This document shows positions 27,168 through 30,285 of a stretch of DNA of 30,285 nucleotides, one piece after another. The DNA comes from a virus. Location: IMG/VR virus record IMGVR_UViG_3300045911_000098, positions 1-30,285 of that record, one strand, 5' to 3'. Numbering within the stretch: the first letter of the stretch is position 1; each line of letters opens with the position of its first letter. Position numbers and translations under genes: made by a program. Under the pieces are notes generated by a model. The model saw nothing but the letters and a program-made list of their open reading frames with translations. It made no database searches and was not told the origin of the DNA.

Positions 27168-30100
27168 TTAAACTTTTATAAATTGTAATGAGCCATACCC
27201 TACATAACTCAAACCAATAGCTCCTACTTCTATAGTTATATACGTATCGAGTTGGTAAAAGATTGGGAATATTCTTATACCCATCTCAATATAATCAAAA
27301 TCTGCTGGATTGACATCAAAAGAAGCAACATTTCCAAATGGAATATTCCATTTTCTATTAGTTGCACCAGGTATTGTCAACGTCTGTGTAACCGTATTTG
27401 TAGCGAACCATTGAGTCCAGTTTTGAGTCGCTCTCTCTCTCAAACGCCATGCCACAGCTGTACTAAGAAAGAATTTATACCATCCGTGCAAACTTGCACT
27501 ATCTGTCCAAGCTACGTAACCTTGCTGCTCTATCAGTACATTATCTCCCGCTATTGCTCTTGGCAAGCCACCAGTGTCAAACCAAATAGCATTTCCGCTT
27601 CCAAAAGTAGTCAATACATTTGGTGTGGCAGAGCCATAACTGAAAGAGCTGTTTAAGGAATTTACAACTTGATTTACTTTTAATTTATCCGTAGTAATAG
27701 TATTTGCAATTAGCTTGTCAGCATGTAAACTGCTTATCTGCGCATTTCCAACAGCAAGATTTGCAATGTATGTCGAGGCTGTTTCTGGTTTAATAGGATT
27801 TCTACCACTTATAGCACCACCAGCCAGAAGTGCATCCATAGGAGTTTCTTTACCATCAATGACTTCTACTCTAGGATCATAGAAAGCTGTTACAGAGGCA
27901 TCTTGCGTAGTATAGTATTGATAAACACGTAAACGTAATTGGTTCTTGCCATTATAATTTCTTTGTCTAAAAGCAAAATTATTATTAAAGATTTTGGTTC
28001 CTGCTGTAGTATCCCATACACCACCATGATCTGCTATATTTGTTCTATTAGTATCATTGAAAGGAAAAACATAACCGGTAACAAGATACCAACGACCAGG
28101 AACAAAACTACTTCTATTCCATGAGCCAAAGTACACATTAAACTCTTTCTCTACACCATCAGCTGCATTTAATAAGCGTACTCCAGCAACATCTTCCGCC
28201 GCATAAAGACCAAAGAATATAGAACCAGTAGAAGAAGCCCCAGAAACTTGGAAATAAATACTAAATCTGTATAACTTGGTTGGGTCTGCAGGAAAGTATG
28301 GTGTATGAAACCCGCCTTCTGCATTCTCCGAGGTTGCAGCACCAGACCGTGCGTACCATACTTGTACAGGAGTGCTTTGACTTGGACCATAAAGAATACC
28401 TATATTATTATATCCATTAGGTCCACTAGTTGGGTTTATAAGATAATCAGAAGGTAAAGTTCCTGGATTATTGTTGTAACCTATTGCATTATTCTTCCAG
28501 CTATTAGTGCTTATTAAGTTGCCTTCAGTTACAGGAACCAGCGTTTGAATATTAAGGTTAGAAACAATTGTATTAAGATGAAAAATTGGAATTTTTACAT
28601 AAACTCCATTAGGAAAAGAAATACCTTGTTGCCAAACAAGGCTACCATTCTTGTATAAGAATACTGCACGCCCGTTGTATTCAAAACAAAAAGTATCATT
28701 ATCAGCTTGCGTTGTTACAGGATAAATAAGTGAGCCGCTCTGATTGTAAATAGCTACTTGAGTACCAGAAGGGTGTACTGCAAAATGATTAGATTCATTC
28801 CAGCCTGAATTTGTCACAGCTTCTGTAAACATTATCATGAATCCATTGCTAAGGTTTCCTGAATTTACAGTCCAAGTAACAGACACAGCTTTATATCTTA
28901 TAGGACTATACATAACGGCGTCCCAAGCAGCTGCAGCACCGCTCGTTTTCTTTACATTAGGGCCGTATTGAGTACAGTTGCTTAAATTTATTAAATAAGT
29001 ATAAGTCGCAAATGCAAGTCCACCTGGTGTATTCCCTGCAACAAGAATTGGTGTACCATCCGAAGAATAAATATTTAGACCTGTACCATTAATTCGATCT
29101 GCAGTAAGCTGTCCTGTAGTAATTTTTCCTGCATCTAAATTTGGTATATACGCACTTGGTAGCTGATTGGTATCTCCGGACTTAGTACTTAGAATTATAT
29201 TTCCAGACTCATCTCTTACTCTAAGACCTCGAAATTCAGCGTATCCATCTGAGCCAATTATTGTCTTATTAGTACCAATAGTAATAGAACCTGCGGTAAT
29301 TGCGCCAAGATTTGCACTAATTGCAGATAAAGAACCAACTTTAAAAGATGATAGGTATGGTGCCGTCCATACGGTATTACCAGTAGCTGGGTTGTAAATA
29401 CCATCAATCTGAAAAAGCTTTTCTCCAGCAACTAATGCATGTACGGTTGCTGAAAAGCCTTTTCCACTCACTACAGTACCTCCCCAAACACTATCTAGAG
29501 GAAATGTAGAAGAACCGGAAGTAGTGCTAGTTGTAGGTGTAGTTCCAGGGTCTGCCGTATATACTATATAAGCAGTACGATAAGAATTTCCAGCTGTACC
29601 TGTACTACCCGTAGTACCTTGAGTACCTTGTCGAGCTTTAGCAAATGTCTGCGTTAAAACCAATGATATAGCGGAACCGTCCGCTCTCTTACCAGTTATC
29701 GTATAATTAATAGAAGCTGTGTCTGCCGTAGCGGCTGAGTGCGCACCATAGACAGCATGAGCACCACCATCTGACTTAGTACCAACAGTTATTGAAGTAC
29801 CTACTGCAGTAACGTTCCATGTACCATTAGCTGTTCCAGTGCCATCATACTCTAAAGCTGTAGCTCCTTCATACAACCAAACTTGTGTACCAGAATTAGC
29901 ATAGGAAGAAACAGTACCAGCACTATCTGCGGGCAATACATGAGCACTATTTGTTAAGAATGCTGTAAGAGCGTTTTTTCCGTTTGTACCAGGAGCACCT
30001 GCTGTACCTGTAGCACCATCGGCTACTGCAGGAATGATTTCCTGATCAAGTAATGTAGTAAAGCCACCAGCTTGATACAATTGTACTCTTATTAATTTAG

Positions 30101-30285
30101 TATTAGCTAATACAGTATAAGATCTTGAAGATTCATTAACAGTTGAATCTGTATTAGCTCCGTATGTTGTACCGTCTGTTGATGTAGCTATTCGGAATCT
30201 ACCAGAGTACGCTGTAGGTGCGCCATTACCTGTTACTTGATAAGCATTCGCTGTAATAGATGTTGGTATAAAGTTACCGTTGACA
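27168..30285 (-). CDS. Tail-tip / tail-fibre protein, 5' truncated by the window (>1038 aa)
   Basis: The frame is open to the right edge; the TTG at 30080 is not a real start. Visible parts in order: beta-sandwich-like repeats; collagen-like Gly-x-y stretch (DGATGTAGAPGTNGKNA); more Ig-like beta; a second Gly-x-y stretch (GTQGTTGSTGTAGNS); LGAITAGSITIG and GYAEFRGLRVRDESGN, typical of phage tail-tip J/fibre C-terminal regions; LDAGKITTGQLTADRI; a probable lectin-like domain (NGFMIMFTEA ... FEYNGRAVFLYKNGSLVW); the HADKLIANTITTDKL turn; and a C-terminal domain with RATQNWTQWF, recalling pyocin-knob types. It probably binds the host surface. Confidence 0.85.
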   Translation of the reverse strand, partial: VNGNFIPTSITANAYQVTGNGAPTAYSGRFRIATSTDGTTYGANTDSTVNESSRSYTVLANTKLIRVQLYQAGGFTTLLDQEIIPAVADGATGTAGAPGTNGKNALTAFLTNSAHVLPADSAGTVSSYANSGTQVWLYEGATALEYDGTGTANGTWNVTAVGTSITVGTKSDGGAHAVYGAHSAATADTASINYTITGKRADGSAISLVLTQTFAKARQGTQGTTGSTGTAGNSYRTAYIVYTADPGTTPTTSTTSGSSTFPLDSVWGGTVVSGKGFSATVHALVAGEKLFQIDGIYNPATGNTVWTAPYLSSFKVGSLSAISANLGAITAGSITIGTNKTIIGSDGYAEFRGLRVRDESGNIILSTKSGDTNQLPSAYIPNLDAGKITTGQLTADRINGTGLNIYSSDGTPILVAGNTPGGLAFATYTYLINLSNCTQYGPNVKKTSGAAAAWDAVMYSPIRYKAVSVTWTVNSGNLSNGFMIMFTEAVTNSGWNESNHFAVHPSGTQVAIYNQSGSLIYPVTTQADNDTFCFEYNGRAVFLYKNGSLVWQQGISFPNGVYVKIPIFHLNTIVSNLNIQTLVPVTEGNLISTNSWKNNAIGYNNNPGTLPSDYLINPTSGPNGYNNIGILYGPSQSTPVQVWYARSGAATSENAEGGFHTPYFPADPTKLYRFSIYFQVSGASSTGSIFFGLYAAEDVAGVRLLNAADGVEKEFNVYFGSWNRSSFVPGRWYLVTGYVFPFNDTNRTNIADHGGVWDTTAGTKIFNNNFAFRQRNYNGKNQLRLRVYQYYTTQDASVTAFYDPRVEVIDGKETPMDALLAGGAISGRNPIKPETASTYIANLAVGNAQISSLHADKLIANTITTDKLKVNQVVNSLNSSFSYGSATPNVLTTFGSGNAIWFDTGGLPRAIAGDNVLIEQQGYVAWTDSASLHGWYKFFLSTAVAWRLRERATQNWTQWFATNTVTQTLTIPGATNRKWNIPFGNVASFDVNPADFDYIEMGIRIFPIFYQLDTYITIEVGAIGLSYVGYGSLQFIKV

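Noticed and set aside
30078-30080. TTG as start of the large tail gene
   Set aside because: The frame stays open without a stop to the window edge and the upstream translation is protein-like, so the gene is simply truncated.

Overview
The window is about 30 kb of a tailed bacteriophage genome. Nearly all supported genes read on the minus strand, so expression runs from high to low coordinates. The clearest marks of a phage are a T7-type single-subunit RNA polymerase with a T7-type replisome: gp4-like primase-helicase, family A DNA polymerase, gp6-like 5'-3' exonuclease, gp2.5-like ssDNA-binding protein and ATP-dependent ligase. There is also a holin/M15-endolysin lysis pair, phage tail genes and many tiny overlapping ORFs. 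The host is probably a Gram-negative bacterium, because the endolysin is of the M15 globular type and several short one-TM proteins and one exported protein are encoded. Host genus and virion morphotype cannot be fixed: the tail protein resembles a siphovirus tail-tip/fibre, while the replication genes are podovirus (T7)-like.

Layout in the direction of transcription. (1) 30285-26069: tail module with a >1038-residue tail-tip/fibre protein open at the window edge, a DUF4376-type tail-fibre assembly protein and a small GNAT-like protein, closed by a large GC-rich hairpin terminator (25978-26081). (2) 25977-25515: an AT-rich region without a gene, holding ATATTAAC repeats and a GAAA-capped hairpin. 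(3) 25514-24495: lysis module with a 3-TM-type holin, L-Ala-D-Glu-type M15 endolysin and a zinc-ribbon microprotein. (4) 24460-20900: a GC-richer accessory region with two near-identical 36-bp promoter-like boxes, five tRNA genes (Thr-UGU, Ile2-CAU, Arg-UCU, Leu-UAA, Val-UAC), small membrane or secreted proteins, a nested overlapping gene pair and two tandem membrane/coiled-coil paralogues, ending in a strong terminator with a competing hairpin. (5) 20838-2416: early/replication operon, tightly packed with many 4-nt ATGA overlaps: two tiny membrane proteins, RNA polymerase, SSB, DUF3310 protein, DNA polymerase, MazG-like pyrophosphatase, exonuclease, GIY-YIG-like nuclease, primase-helicase, B12-dependent ribonucleotide reductase, ligase, nucleotidyltransferase, an exported low-complexity protein and a DHH phosphoesterase, closed by a second GC-rich structured element (2317-2413). 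(6) 2300-1462: an independent unit encoding one three-repeat protein with its own leader and terminator. (7) 1449-1: small unknown ORFs, including one apparently needing a -1 frameshift, and a truncated macro-like protein at the edge.

Together the genes make nucleotides (RNR, MazG-like), copy DNA, transcribe with the phage polymerase, supply tRNAs for A/U-ending codons and lyse the cell. The less ordinary parts are the two diverged copies of a GC-rich structured element placed in opposite orientation at operon ends, the paired promoter boxes, the frameshift locus, the nested gene and the attenuator-like terminator. All functions are predicted from sequence reading alone; no database search was run.
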